Assembly: GCA_009792885.1 (NCBI GenBank)
Contig: WMCF01000056.1
Coordinates: 1,886,085-1,950,084, forward strand
Length of the DNA: 64,000 bases
Source of the DNA: Eremophila alpestris peregrina
Lineage: Eukaryota; Chordata; Aves; Passeriformes; Alaudidae
Direction: 5' to 3'
Under the pieces are notes generated by a model. That model had not been told where the DNA came from. It searched no databases and was given only the letters and a program-made list of their open reading frames with translations. This document shows positions 12,101 to 27,100 of this stretch, piece by piece (positions within the stretch are counted from its first letter, which is position 1; each line of letters opens with the position of its first letter). A program made the translations under genes and the position numbers.

Positions 12101-15100
12101 ATTTAATCCAGCAGACAAGGGGACACAGAGTGGGAATCTCTCTGAACTTGGGAACCCACAAATCACCCACTGACTGCAATGCAACTGATCCATCACCACT
12201 CCCAGGAGCAAATTCCCTTCACAGCACCCAGAGATGGCACCTCTGCCATCCTGCCACCCCTTAATCCTGTCCCTTTTTCGTGAAGGACACGAGGATTAGT
12301 CACAAATTGGCTGCAGAGCTCCATGGGAAGAGCCAGCTGAGGATGGACAGTTTGGGCAACTCACATCAAACAGCTCTTAGGGAAATTCCTGCCTCTCTGG
12401 AAACATTCACTTATTGACACTATAAAACTGCACACTGATGAATGGAAGCCAGGCCTCAGAGGAACAGATTTCCTGCCTGCTGTGTGAAAGATCAAGGTGT
12501 TAAAGACTTTTCTGAGTGCTTGCTCTGGAATCTGAGACTCAAGGGCTGCCCAAGAGCCAAGCAGGGGGATGTAAGGCACACTGTGACATTGGGCAAAGTC
12601 AACTTGAGAATTCTATGGCTGGGCCATCAACTCAAAGGGCACAAATGTTTGACAGAGACGAGCTGTTGTAAGGAAAACTAATTTCCCTGGGCTTTAACCC
12701 AGCTGCTAAAAAATTACATGTTTAACAACATCTTGACTGTTTTAGAAGGACACAAATTCTGTCTCAGCAATTGCTTGTGCTATGGGTCATACAAGGGAGC
12801 CTTTAGGGGAAAAAAATCTCTGCATTCACCTCTATATTCTTACACCTTTCCTAGGGCTCATATTGACCATGGCCATGGGCAGCAGGCCATGCCAGAGGGG
12901 CTTTGGTGGCACCAGGACTGCTCCTCTTTTGCTCTTCAATGCCTGATCCAAAGCACTGAAATGAATGAGAACTTGGACAAGAATGATTTTATGTGCCTAA
13001 CTCGTGGGTTCAAACTGCCAGTTTAAGACTCACAACCTGGAATTCTTTCTGCAATTAAGCACATAAGGTCATTCTTTAACAAAAAATGAAGCAGGGCTGA
13101 TAATTTTCCATTAAAAGCAAGTAGAAATGACATTGGTACCCAGCACTGCTTCTCTCAGCACCACTCATGGCACAGGTACTTGAAGCTTTTCTTCCTGGGA
13201 CAGGAAACTGGACAAGCTGAACTTTGCTCTGACCCCACTTTTATGTTATTATTGAGATAATTAATTTTGTGTGTTCCTTATTTTTGCTTTTAGACACCCA
13301 TGCCTTTCTTCCTAGAGAAGGCATCATCCAAAGAATTCTGTGTCTATTCACTATTTTCCCCTTGATTTATCTACTGGCAAAATTCTCAATCTGTTTTAAA
13401 TGTAATGGCATAGCTAAAATCTTTTTGTTTAAATAACCTTCTTGTCCTTTTATCAGACACAATTTATTAGGAAAGCCCATCTGGCAAATCCTTTTGCTAG
13501 AGGAGCAAAACCTACTCTGTATTTGCAATACATTATTGCCAGGTGCAGAGTGATTTAAAAATAGCACTTCTGCCAACAGAGCAGAAACATCATAACCCGT
13601 GAGCTGGTCTTAGTTGAGAATAAAATGTAAAATTACAATGAAATAAAAGCCTCTGTATGTGGGATATGGATTCAAACATAGCACTCTCCCAGGGTTTATT
13701 ACTTAGACCACGAGTCAATGTGGTTATTGATGGAGTCTATTATTTACCATTTAACATTTATTTACTTAAATTTCCTCATGGACGTCAAGGGCATCAGACG
13801 AGGAATGGGAACGCCCTTTCCAGGAAGCAAACACGGCCCTGGCTTGTTGCAATGCCTTTTCACAATTAATTCTGAGCTGTTACTTTGTACTCAGAGTTAA
13901 ATAATGAAATGCACTCGTTGTTTACAGAAAACCTCCCCATCTGCCTGGCACACTCACCCTCAGCTCTGCCCAGGCCCGACTGGAAGCTGCCGCTGCACCC
14001 TGGAGGTGGCAGCACCTCCTTGTGTGTGCTGGGAGCTGCCTGGGACACCTTGTACCCTGTCACCCTTCTGCTCCCCTTGCTGCTTGTGAGGCCATTCCAG
14101 CACGGGCAAAGGTCCCCAGGCTGAAGCTGCTGCAGAGGTGAAAGTGCACCCTGCTTGTACCACCCATCCTGTTCTCCCCCTGCAAGTACCCAGATGGCCC
14201 TGAAACAGATCCTTCCTTCTTTGTAATGCCTGGATTAATGTTTTCAGACTTCTATGGGAATATCATGGTGCTTTTGGAGTGCAATCATTTTTTCCCTCTT
14301 TATGCTGAAGACCATTTTGTTTGATCTTGAATTTCAGAACTAATCATGGGTTTAATCTGGCATATCAGCATCAGCTGTAGTTGCTACGTTTTGGATTTCA
14401 GCTTTTACAGCCAGGGCTCAGGAAAGATTTATTGCTGTAAAGATGCTACCATAGACATTTATGTGGAGTCATTTTTAAAAGACTTTTAAAAAAATTTCCA
14501 TGAAATGGTATTTTCTGGAAGATCCAGCTAAATACTTAAGAACTGTAAATATTGGGACAGTTCTGAGGTGTTAAAATATGATCATCCAGCCAGCCTTTAT
14601 GTAAACTCACACTCCAAGTGAGTAAGGAAAAGGAAATGTTCATACTTTGTCATATCCTTCACTGAACTCCTGTGCTGACACGGTGCCCACACTCACAGGG
14701 GGGCTGAGGCAGCTGGATTATTTCATCCACCATCACTTAGTGATGTGACAGAGGTTTTGTTACTCTGAAAGGTGGACCTATCCCAGAGCAGCTGTGCTAA
14801 AGGAGAAAAGCCAGCAATGGAAGAAGAAAACTGCAGCAGCTGCATGGAATCTGTTTAGAAGCAGCCTGAAAAGTTTATTCCATTTGTCCAGCTCTCCTCT
14901 GCTGCTTGGTTATAAACAGGAAATGAAACATTGTTAATTCTGAGAACTTGAATATGTTTGCACTGAACATTGTGCTCAGTAGCTATGGTAAATGTTTCAT
15001 TTCATGAATGATTCACTGGAGGCCCTCACTCAGCATAGCTCAGCTTTGTTCTTTTCTATGTTTCAGACAAATATATCTGTCTATATAGCTGGTGATACAT

Positions 15101-18100
15101 ATTCATCACTGCTAAAGTCACAGGGAAATGACTTCACAAAATGTACAATTACTCTTACCTGGCTGGTACATTCTCTGCACAGAAATACAAAATTCTGTAC
15201 CTGAAGCAATATGTACATCCAGATTTGGAAACCCTTACAGACAAACAGGCAAACTTGTTAGCTGGGATCTAGAATCAACCTTTCTCCACTTGGAACCTCA
15301 CATTTAAACTTCTTAAAACTTAAAGGATTAGACCCACACTTGTAAAAAAGCCCAGTATTTAAGAAGTGACTACAATGGAGTTTGTAGATGGTCATGAAGC
15401 TAAAGGGAGGTCACCAGCTTTGGGATACCTGAATTGCTGCAGTTTCACCTCCTCCAGCCTGCCCCAAAGGCAGAAATCAGCTCAGCACCACGGCAGAACT
15501 GGGCTCTGTAAGTGTTTGTAACAGCTCACAGGAGTGTTTTCTGATTCACTATTGCCCTGGTGATTTCAGTCCTGTGCCCTTCATCCTCAGGGGAATCCCA
15601 ATCTTGGTTGATTCTTTTCAAGAGATGCCTCAGCATTACTGGTAGAGGCTCCCTTAAAGTGTCCTGCAATGAAGCAACAGCTCTCCTGAAGCCTCCAGCT
15701 AACTGGATTCTTCACTTTTCAATTTTGGTTAATATTTAGAAGGAGAGAAAAGCAAATATGCACAAAGTTGAATTCAATGATTTTCCCTTCAGCCAGGACA
15801 TTTTCATGGAACACATTTCCTCTCTCAGCACTGGTGAGAATGAGCTGTTCAACTCAAATGGAATATTATACATACAAGGATTATTTATGTATTTTGTCTT
15901 TTTATGTGTGAATCACTATTATGGAAATGAAAATGGAATCTGTTTTTAAGATTCATGTCAGGACAACTGAAAAACTACCTTTTAGATCATAGGTGGGAGG
16001 ACACAGTAGTTTTGTCCTTCTACCATCAGGCTCATCAGTCCCAGCACAGAGCAAGCAGAGGGAGTAGTGTGTGAAGGCTTTAAATTATTTATGCCACTCT
16101 CTAGTGCAGTAATACAGCTAAATAATGACATTTGCTGTTAAGTCTGAAGTATTTTTTTTAATTGAAGAGGAATGTGCTTTTATCAGGATGTAAAGAAAAT
16201 GAAACCTCATTTCTAGAAGCTGCCAAACACACTGACCCTGATAAAGAACTTGCTTTATTTTAAGCCTGTGAAAGAGCCACTGACATAAAGAGATTACTGA
16301 CATGCCTCAAGTTAAAATTGTTGTCATTGGTCTTTCTGGATGGGAATCAGGATATTTATCCTGTGGGATCTAATTGTTAAATCCTGAGGATTGCACTTCA
16401 CTTTTAATCTTTAAACTTAGTTCAGATTACATGATCTAAAAGCAGACAAATTGTTGTTATTAGTGCAACTAAAATACCTTTCAAAAGCTTACACTAACTG
16501 GGTTTATCTGAAGCTGCTATTTGGGAAACACAAACCCTTTCTCATTTGCATAGAATTACTGTTCTGATTGAAAACAGACAGAAATCACATTTTAAAACAT
16601 TAAAAATCTTTTATAGTCTCTAAATTATGTAAGAGGCCTCATCAGAAATGGGAATTTGGCTTCATGTTCATCATGTGGTAGCATAAAAAACCCATAATTT
16701 GTAAATTTTAGAAGATCCACTATTTTCAACTATAATTAATTCACCATCATGTGCACAGTTAAATACTAAAGGTGTTCTTACTGCTCTATATGAATTCTGA
16801 AACAGAATTTGGTAGTCAACAGAAAAATCATCCATCAGTACAGAAAAAAACAACAGATGCTGGGCTATTTTTGTTGTTTAAACCCATATAAAATTTCATT
16901 TCACTTGGAATTGGGTCTTAAGATTTGTCTTTGAAATAGCAACACAAAGACTCTGAAATGCTTTTCTCCTTTAAGATGAGCCTGTTTTTCTGTATCAGAT
17001 TAATCATAGGAAAATTATACTTAATAGTTGGCTATTAAAATGAGCAGGAAGGTTGCAAAACTGGTTGTCACCTTTGTGTTTACAGTTTCTGAAGTGCAGA
17101 GATTGAGATGAAAAATCTCACAGGATTTCTCTGAAGTACAATCAAATGCTGACCCATTCCATTAGCAGCTCATTCCTAAATGGAGCCAGTGGAGCTCAGA
17201 TAAGATGATGGGACCAATAAGCTGTTTCATGAGGTGTTATATAATTTTTGGTACTAAACAGATGGGTTTCATTATCTAAGGAAAGTAACAAAATTACTTT
17301 TCATTCTACTGTGGGCTCAGTTTTGGTTTATGACCCGTACATAACATTCAAAATAGAATCTATATAAATGGAAGATAACAAGTACTCGATTTTTTTAGTT
17401 CAAAAATCATGTCTCCTATAGTATAGAAATATATTCCTTGGCAAGTCCTCACTTTCTATCCTAAAAATGATTATGTAGTCTCGTTTTAGATAGTTAAACA
17501 GCTGCCATACTCACTGCCAGCTATGAATATAGACTTGGCTCCAGAGGCAAATCATATCTCCAAAATTAAATGCGAGCATAGATCTGATCATTCCTCTCTA
17601 GCTGCTTGTTGTGAACCATCATTTATCAGCTCTGAGATTAAAACATTGAGACCTCATCTTCATTTGCATGGTGGCTGCTGATTTCAAACTGAATTGCATT
17701 GACCTAGAAGAAGCACACTCTTCAGAGATGTGCTCCATCAAATATACATGGGAGCAATTTCCGAGGGAGTTTTCAGAGTGACTGCCTGCTGCCATTGATG
17801 CTTTTTGGCAGATCTGCTGCAGTCTGCAGTGTGCTTCAGTCCCTCTTGGTCTTGTGTCATCATTCCCTTCAAGCAATTGAGCATCAGCCCCTTGTCAGTG
17901 CAGCACAGCACAGCTGTCCTTTGCTGGGCTTGGGCGCTTTGCAGGACTCATTGATCAGGGTGGCACGCAAGCAAGGACAGCAGGGGTGTTTAAAAGTGCT
18001 CAGATCTGCCAGCTCCTCACTGAGCTTCACAATGCAAAGGAAAGATTTTTTCTAGTTTGGACTAATTCAGCTGAATATCAAAGGTCTGGCACAGGATGTG

Positions 18101-21100
18101 CTCTGATAAGGGTAGGGAAGCATTTCAAAGAATCATCTGCAAAAGAAAGTGTTGGGCAATCTAGACAGAGAGGCTGCTGTCTGCTTCCCCTCTGATCAAA
18201 CACTCTTGAAATATTACTGACCAGCAGGATTTTATACAAAAATAAACCAGTTTTGATTCCTATCCAGGCTTCTCTAAAGCCTCTTCCCTTCCCTTCCTCA
18301 CCAGTCCACAGCCAAGCTGCCTCTTACCTCTGATTCCTTGTAATAGCGCTCGGGAATCTCATCGCTGGCAATATCAATAAAGCAGACCTCTCGCTCCAGA
18401 TCTTTAGCTTCTTTGTCAAAAATCTGCAAGAGTTAGAGAGATTCAAGGCTGTTAAAGAACAACACCCTCACCAAATCCACCCGCAGTAACTGTTACAAGC
18501 AGTTTCAATGACTTGTGCAGCACAATGTATTTCAGGCTTGTGCCTGAACAGCCTTGTGTAAAATACAGCAGTTTTTGCAGGAACAGGGTCACGTTCTCCA
18601 CCCTACTCATGTTCAGCAGTTCCTGCTCCCACTGCTGTACTTCTTTGGATTTTTTTGGAATGGAGACTTTGATTACAAACAGTAAAGCCAACAATTTGGA
18701 TTGCTTTTACTGTACCCTCCAATCTTTGTATTAGAGTCTGTCAGTGTGTAAAAAGCCCAACTCTCTGGACTCAGGGTGTTCTCACCCTCTAAGGACTTCA
18801 GCAACATGCAGGTGTTTGCTGGGAACAGTCAGTCTGAGTTTTTGTTACACTGAGAATCAAAATTTTGGTTGAACTGCCTCAGTGGAAGCTGCAAACTTCC
18901 CCAAACCATCTGTGCACACACATTTCAATCCTTTAGGACCTTGTTTGGGACAGCAAGCTCCTGTTCTGTGCAAGGTGAACGATGGAGATATTTTGAAAAT
19001 CCAGGTCATTTGCAGCTGCAGCACAGTATCCTTCTGTGCCTGTGTCCATAATTTAATTATTTAGGCATCTCAGTGACCCATGTGACTTACACTGTGTCTG
19101 CAATACATTTCCCCCATGATTCTGAGACTTGGAAACAGTGCTGAGCTAAAAGGCTACCATGAATTAGTGCCATGAAATTCAGGGGAGTTGTGCATCCACT
19201 GTCAGGATCAGTAATAAGCTCACAATGTGCTTTTTCCTTTAGGGCACAATGTTTTATAGCTGACATTTCCAGGAAGCAAAAATATTTTTGTTTTCATTAT
19301 TTTTCTTTTTTTAAGAATAAATGCGGTGAATGCTCTCTTGATTTAATTAAATTCTAGAGGAACAGTTAAAAATACAAAATGCCAGCAACTCTTTAGTAAC
19401 AGAAATGCTATTTGATTATTTCTGAAAGCATTGGTGCTGCCCATTTAAAGCATTCAAAAAGAGCAATGGTCTCCAGTGAACACAGGAACCAGCTGGTAGG
19501 AAGAACATTGCTCAGGAAATCATCTTTCAAATACAGGAAAAGCTGAAGTTTGACTCTACAATTTTAACTTGTCCTGGTAGTGAACAAAACGAGCAGCACT
19601 GAGCTCTCACTGAGCTGGATGTAACGTGTTCATACATCTGAAACAGCAGAAGAACTGAAAAACTCCAACCTGGTTTTATGTGTATTATTATCCTTCTCAA
19701 GTCATTGCTTTGCAAAAAATTCTGTTGATTATTTGAACAAATTGGAACTGGGAAGCCCTTCTCCTGTAGTGTTCCTTCTGTGAATTGGGTACATTGATGT
19801 AAATCACTGCTGTGTTTGTATATATAATATAGGTCACCCTTTATGAGCTTCCTCGCTCGCTTTTTTCCTAAACAAATGCAGAAATACAGAGCAGCCCTGA
19901 TGAAATCAGCTGAACTATTTCCAGAACAAGATGCATTTCACCATAATCTCTCTAAAATAATGGAAATTGCACTTAAATGGACATTACCAGGTCAGCTGAG
20001 GCTTTGAATCTGTCCATGGTTTAGGTACAAGCCCCATAAATTCAAGCACATGCAAATCTCTGCCCATTTGCAAGGGCCTAAAAGGAGATTATTACCCAGT
20101 ATCTTATCCAAAGAAATGTGCCCTGCTCTGTCCCAGGCTTGATCCACATATTTCACCTCATATGGAAATAGTTCTAAATTCATTTTCTCCCTTTAAAATG
20201 CTGTGATGGAAGTGGGGATGACAGATGCCTTTGCCAATCTGTCAAAACCAGGAGGAATTTTTCAACCATTTCAGCGATGCCTTATTTGCTGCCGAGACTG
20301 TCTGTGACCATTTCCTTTATTCCAGAAGTTTGCTGAATGACATTCTCACTTCTCTTTGCCAGCACAACTTGTTGTCTAATCATTTATGCTTCTCCCTTTC
20401 TCAGATTGTCCTCACAAGATTTGCAGCTAGAGATTTAATCTTCTCATTCTATCAGCAGTAGAAAATAAGAAGTCATTAGAGAACAAGACTGATTTCTTTC
20501 TTAGCTCTAATTCTCTTATTGCCTCTCCTAGCCACAGAATCTTAGATTGCCTGAAACCCTGTAGGGAGGATGGGTTTATTGTGGTTGGGGATCAAAGAGA
20601 CTGAAAAAACTTAAAAGTTTTAAAGGAAAAGACTAAAGGCCACAAAAAGAAGCATAAGGCTCCCAATCTGTGCAACTGTATTTGCAAATGTGCAGAAACT
20701 GAATGGTGAGAACAATCTGTATCCTTAAGAAGATGATGTAGAAAGACAGAATATTAAATATTATATTGGAAAGAACTGGACAGGCTTCACATTTGGAAGC
20801 CAAGTAATTAATTGAGATTAAAATAATCAAATGGAAAACAAAGAGCAACATTAGGCTGAAGTGGCCCTTTTGCCACGGGTGTTGTTTTATTTTGGGGGGA
20901 GTAATGTGACAGCTTTTTCACAAGAAACATTTATATACTTCCCCTTCCTAAGAGGAATGAAAACTCAGCACTATTGAGACTACATCACCCACAGAATGAC
21001 AGAAAGTGGGAGAAAGGTTTCAGCTGGGTCTTCTTTATGATTGTCAGTGGTTTCTTCTGATGAAAATTAAAAACCCAGAAAAACTAAAAAAAAAAATAAA

Positions 21101-24100
21101 AATCCCCCAGCCAACCAACCAATGTCAAACCCAACCCATCAGTCAACAGTAACCAAAAGAAAAGAAAAAATCCCCTCCAGGCAGGTGATTCCAGAACCTC
21201 AAGAAAGACAGCTCATACAGGATACTGCAGAAATATAGGTCTGATGAACTTAAATTTCATTCTTTTGTTTCCCTCCTGCCCTACAAGGACATGTCCTGGC
21301 ACATCCTTTGTGACTTCCTTTCTCCTGGTAGCCACAGTCAGAGCAGAAAGTCAGGTTAGGATATGATGGGAAATTTAATATCCTCTTTCCTATAAGCATT
21401 TTTTCCTCTTTTTTTCCTTTTTTTCTATTTTCAGGCTAAGTTGCTGGCTTCAATTTTATTCAGATGTAGGAAATCTAAAATGCAACTTTTATGGCAAATC
21501 TCCAGAGCTAACCTGGGTTGGATATAAACAGCACAAAGCCAGTTTCTGCTGAATGCATTGATTCCACCCACACTGGCAAACTCCTCATTCATCTGCACCA
21601 CCAGGACTCTGAGGGTCACATCTGTGCCTCTGGCTTGGCTTTGTTTCATAATACATGATTCTCTCTTGTGATGTTTGTTTTCCATCTTCAAGAGCAAAGG
21701 AACCATCCAAGGGATTACCAGCTGGAAAGGTGTTTGGCTCTGTCATTACTACAAAATGCCTTTTTTCCCAGCCTAAACATGAGGAGTTTGTGGTCAGAAG
21801 GCTGTAAAGAGACAGCTAATTCATGGCAGGGCTGTAATTGTGGTAAGGGCTGCAAGAATAATCCTTTCCTTCCATTAGAAAAATGCACAAAATATACTTT
21901 CCACCTTGAAATTCTCATCTCTGCAGATTGCCATGGCCAGAACCACTGGCTGCTCCCCAGTGTGTTATAGCACACCTTGAGCAGGTTGTGTCACCTGCTC
22001 CACTGGAGCTCTCATTTTTCTGAAGGAAAACTCTGACTCAGAACTTGACCCATGGAGTTTATTCAGTGTGTAATTTTCAGTAAGTCATGCTCCAACCTCA
22101 GCTCTTCCAAATTCCCTCATTTCCTTCTGAGATTTATTTGGGCAGAGATTACAGGAATTGACCAGTTTTAAACCTGTCCATGGGATAAAACTATTTATGT
22201 GGACACACATAATTGGGAACAATTTTTCTATGGAAAAAGATTGAATCTCTCTTTGAGAAGAGAAAATTTGGCTCCCTGAACTGGCTGGGAATAACTCTGT
22301 GTGCCACAGAGTGGGAGAGGCATTACATATTTATCTGCACCCTTGCTCCCTGCTCCTTTTGATCTCTATGTCACAACTCCCCTATTATTCCATCTCTTAT
22401 AAAATATCTCATTAAGATTTGTACTTTCTGGACAGTGAACTGGATTTTTATGCAGTTATGTCAAAGTAGTTGTGCTTCCAAGACCACAATAGACAATCTA
22501 TAATATTTGCTGGGATTAGTTTTTTTTAAGTCACATCTAGTTCAAGTGCCAGATTTACTGACTAACTTCAGGAGTTCATTTAGAAAAACCAAAAAGTAGA
22601 GGCACAAGCATATCACTTGTTCACACTCTGTCATGTGGGCCTTGTCATATGTTCTGTGATAGCCATATGTGCTCGGGACACACGATCTGCAGTTCAACAA
22701 AGAGAGCTCTTCCCTCAGGAGGAGTTTCAGACTAACCTTCCCATTTATTTGTCTTTATCTTTTCAGACTTAGAGGGGGGAAAAGCATCACAAAATCAGGA
22801 TTTTTTCATTGCAAATTATGGGATGCTCAGTAGCATCACACAGGAAAAGTCCAGGTACTAATAAAATCACCCTAAAAGTGTCCCTTGCTTTGACTTTGCC
22901 ATATTTTGAGTGATGCCCAGCAATCCTTTTGACAGTTTCCAGAATGAGATCTTGTGGTGCAGTGAGGTTAAACCAGGGCACAGCTGAATCCTTTTCAGCT
23001 GAAATCACTGTTTCATGGCAGTTGCCTTAAATAGTAAATTTACATTTAATTTCCATGTGCTATATTCAAGTTTGCTACAACCTAGTTCCACATTACTAAG
23101 AGAGGAGACAAAAATTGAGAAAAAGCTACCCTAAAGTCAACCAAACTAGAAATGGATTTTCTTGTTAACTGCCATACCTCAAATTTATTTTACTTTAGTT
23201 TCATAATTAAGATCCAGCCACTGAGCTTTCCAGAGAAAGATGCTATGCACAAGGCACTGGAAATTTTACATACAGTGAATTTTCATTATTGACAACCTTT
23301 GAATTATTTGACAAGCTGTACTTTTTTTTGCTTTCCCTAGACACCATCAGATGGCAAGAAATCACTGCCCAAATATCAGCAGCAATTAATTCTGTGACTG
23401 AAAACCAAACCAAAACAAACCAACAGAAATCAGTCAAACATAATGATCCTTGTGCAACAAATAGGAAGATGGGATGTGTCTGTGATTCAGTGATTTGCTT
23501 GAGCAGTGTCTGTCCCCAGTCTGCCTTTCCTGTACCTGCAGCTGCTTTGCAGACATTTTCCCCAGCAGCAGAGTGTGACACTCAGGGACAGCAGTGCCAT
23601 GTGTGACATGGCTGGGCACTGATTACAGCAGCCACTGCCATATGGTGGGGCCCTGGAATCAACACAGCTGATTGTGATGCACAGTTGGTGCATTCCCCAC
23701 CAAAAGGAAAAATCCAAAGTGTGTGTCTGCAGTGCACACTGAAATAGTCAGGGAAAGAGAAGGGAGAGAAGTGAGAACAAGATGACAGTTTGACTGAATT
23801 AGTCCTTTGTGACACAAATACTGACCAGTCAATGGACAGTTAAAAGAAAATACCTGTCCAAACAAAGAAAGAGCTTAAGGAAGTCTTGTCATGGAAAGCG
23901 CACACCCAATTTATTGACACACGAGCAGTAACTCCCACCCTCCTGCCTGGATTTCTACCTTTTCATTCAGCAGATACCTGTAAGAATCCTCTCAGATGTC
24001 CCTTATGTTTTTAATATTCAGAATGCAGACTTCATCTATCTATATTCAAATTCCAAAGTGATAATTTTCCTTTGGGAGAAGGGTGTGATTACTGTGCCCT

Positions 24101-27100
24101 TTCACACTGGTGTGTGCCCACTGAGGCTGTGGGCTGAAGGCACCTGCACTTCCCCTGCCCAGCACTGCCAGTACCACCCTGAGCAAGGGAAGCAGCTCAG
24201 GACACAAAGGGAAGCAATATTTTCATGGACTCTACAGGTGCCTCCTCCCGTGTCATTTACATCTCACAAAACACTAACATTTAAATTACAATTTAAACAT
24301 TACAATTTTAAAAATTTCCATTTTTAAATTTAAAATAAAAGTAAAATCAAAATAAAATTTCTCTTTGAGAGGTTGACTTTTAATTTAAAAGATCTGCAAG
24401 AGGAAGCACTGACTGGCCTGACTCACTGGTCCAGTTCCTGACAGTGCTAATGAAGCTGTAAAGCTGCAAGGTAGCAGGGACAATATTTGATGTACTCACA
24501 TGTTCATCCAACACTGGCTCTGTTTTTCTAAGAATAGAGTTGCCATGGAACATCTACATGGGATACATCAAAATCAGCTGCTCTGAGCACTGAGATCACA
24601 GCTCAGTGGATTTATGGTTCTGCACTACTACACAAGGTTACCTAAATAAAGACATTTATTGTCCATTGTTCTTTCTGTCAGTGTCTATATTTGTGCAAAT
24701 CAACTGCAAACTTCAACAGATTGGAACAAGAATGCTTTAGCACATTTAAAATAGCTTAAAATGATAATGAAGTTTAAGACAGAAAAATCAGATTCCAGAG
24801 CAGATACCATCTCTCACTAGTATCACTACTACCTTCTATCATGCCAAATGGGAAGAGAAATCAGTAGGAACTTTGCATCAAGATATATTGCAATAATTAG
24901 GTAGAATTATACCAGACAACACAACATGTAAAAGAAAATAATTCTAATAACATCCCACCCTACCAAATGATAGAAACCCAAGGCCATTTATATTGCTTTC
25001 TTCCATGGATCAGTGGAATTTGTTTTGTATCCTTATGTCTAAATATTGCTTTTCACAATCAATACCTACTTTATCAGGCAGTATGGAAATGAAGAATAGA
25101 TCAGAGTGCAAAGACTTCAAAAAACCTGTATGATCTAAAAAAATACATTGAGAAATAGCTGAGTGAAAATCAGATTTGTATTATTGTTCTCATTAATGTA
25201 ATATTAATATTCATCCAATCTATTTTGCATTACAACTGCAAAATTTACAGAAGTATTTTTTGGATTAATTATTTCTTCATCAGACAAGGCTGAGAGTTGC
25301 AAGGAAGGAAAATACAGTGTATCTGTGGAAATCTATAGGAATGGGTGCAATGCTTCCTGCTGTTTTCTACCCAGACAAACAGTGACATTTAATCTAAACC
25401 TGTCTGACACAAAGGAGAAATGCACTTTGCAAGTTCTTAGGGGAAGTTTAAGCCTGCCCATTGAGTAATGGAAATGAGGTTGACTCCCACTCCCAGTTCC
25501 AAGGTGTTTGGAGGAACAGAAGCCTCTCCATATTTAGGAACCTTCCAGCATTTCAGTGCTGTACCACTCATACCTGTGGTCCTACATAAGGCTCACAGGA
25601 GCACAAAAATGTAGATCTTCCATTGGTTTATTGTGTTCACACCAGGGAACAGCTCTCAGAATTACAAAATCAGGGAAATTAGGGCTGGATTGCAACCCTC
25701 TAATTCAGCTGCTCTTTCCCCTCCTCAGTTCAAGTAGGGGTCAGTGAAATCTCTTAATCTCTGCAAACACTGGCTTAGTCTGTGACTCAGGTGCTGCAAC
25801 AGAAAGGTAATATGATATTACCCCTCTGGCACTCTGGTAAAAATGACATTGGAAGAGCTGGATTCAAGCAGAATACAGTTTCTTTGATTTACATCACTGG
25901 AGTATCCCACCTCTGTGCCACTTTCATCTGAATTCCCTGGCTGGATACTGTTCAGGGCTTGATTCACAGTATTTTAGCCACAAGCTGACACACTGAAAGA
26001 ATTCACTCTGCTTAAATAGCTTCAGTTCTTCCTCTGTCAGACAGCAGCCCAGATCATGTCTGCTCTCTGCTGACATTATAATGCACCAGAAAATTAGTCT
26101 GCACCTCCCAAAACCAAAGGTGTGGGCTTGCTCTGAATTAAAGTGCTGCCAGAAAGCAGAAGGGAACATTAAAAAGTGCATAAACTCCACAATGTTCATC
26201 TAGCTGGTAATGTAATACACTTCTTTTTAACTGATCTGGCTTAGAGTAGCAGTGCCTGTGAGGGGTTGGTATCTGGTGGTTAATAGATGATCCCTGTCAT
26301 GTACCCAGTGGGAAAGTGTCTGCATGCCAAAAGCATTATTCCAAATTCCACCTTGTTCTTGTACATGTAATTATTCTGCCATAAGCAGTGCAACAGCTGT
26401 CAGGCTCATGAACAGGCAGCCCCAGGGGGCTGAGGGAAATGTGCATCCCACCTGGAGAACAGAACACCTTCCTCTTACCAAGGCTGCAGGAGGGACACCC
26501 CAAAACACTGGAAGCCTGTGCTCAGACCCCTTAAAATATGCTTGACTACCTTTTCCTCCTCAAGAATGAGTTCAAACACCCCATCTTTGGGTCTGTGTTT
26601 TACAAATCAGATTTCCATACATTTAAACTTTATTTCATGCCTACAAGAAATATCTTCCCATAAGTCTGCACACCAAAATGAAACAGGGAGAAACATACTT
26701 GTGTATGAACCCAAGGGTTCAATCTTTACATGCTGGCCTTTATTGAAAGGTTTTTTTTTCAAGGTGTATGAGACTGCTTTGCTCTCTGCACAAAAAAGTC
26801 TGACTGAACTGCCTTCTGCTCCTGAGCCTCTCTGATCAGCAGATGTTGGCTACTCACTCCCACCCTTCCCCTAAAGAGGATTTTACAGAGTTAATTGTCC
26901 TTCTCATCTCTAAGCTTTAACTCTGAACATTTTTAACTTCAGGTAAGTGACTGCCAAAAGCATCACCTGAGTGCACAGCCATTGTTCCCCTGAGGCTGCT
27001 CACTGAGATCTCTCATCTCTGACCATTGTTTAGTTTCCTGTTTGTTCTTCCTGACACCTCCTTGGAATTCAATCCCCTTTATTCAGAGATAATAATGTGA

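Noticed and set aside
13885..14163. GC-richer patch with short frames on both strands as an exon or CpG island
   Set aside because: CpG count is low despite the GC content, and no frame matches PITPNC1 or any protein I know.
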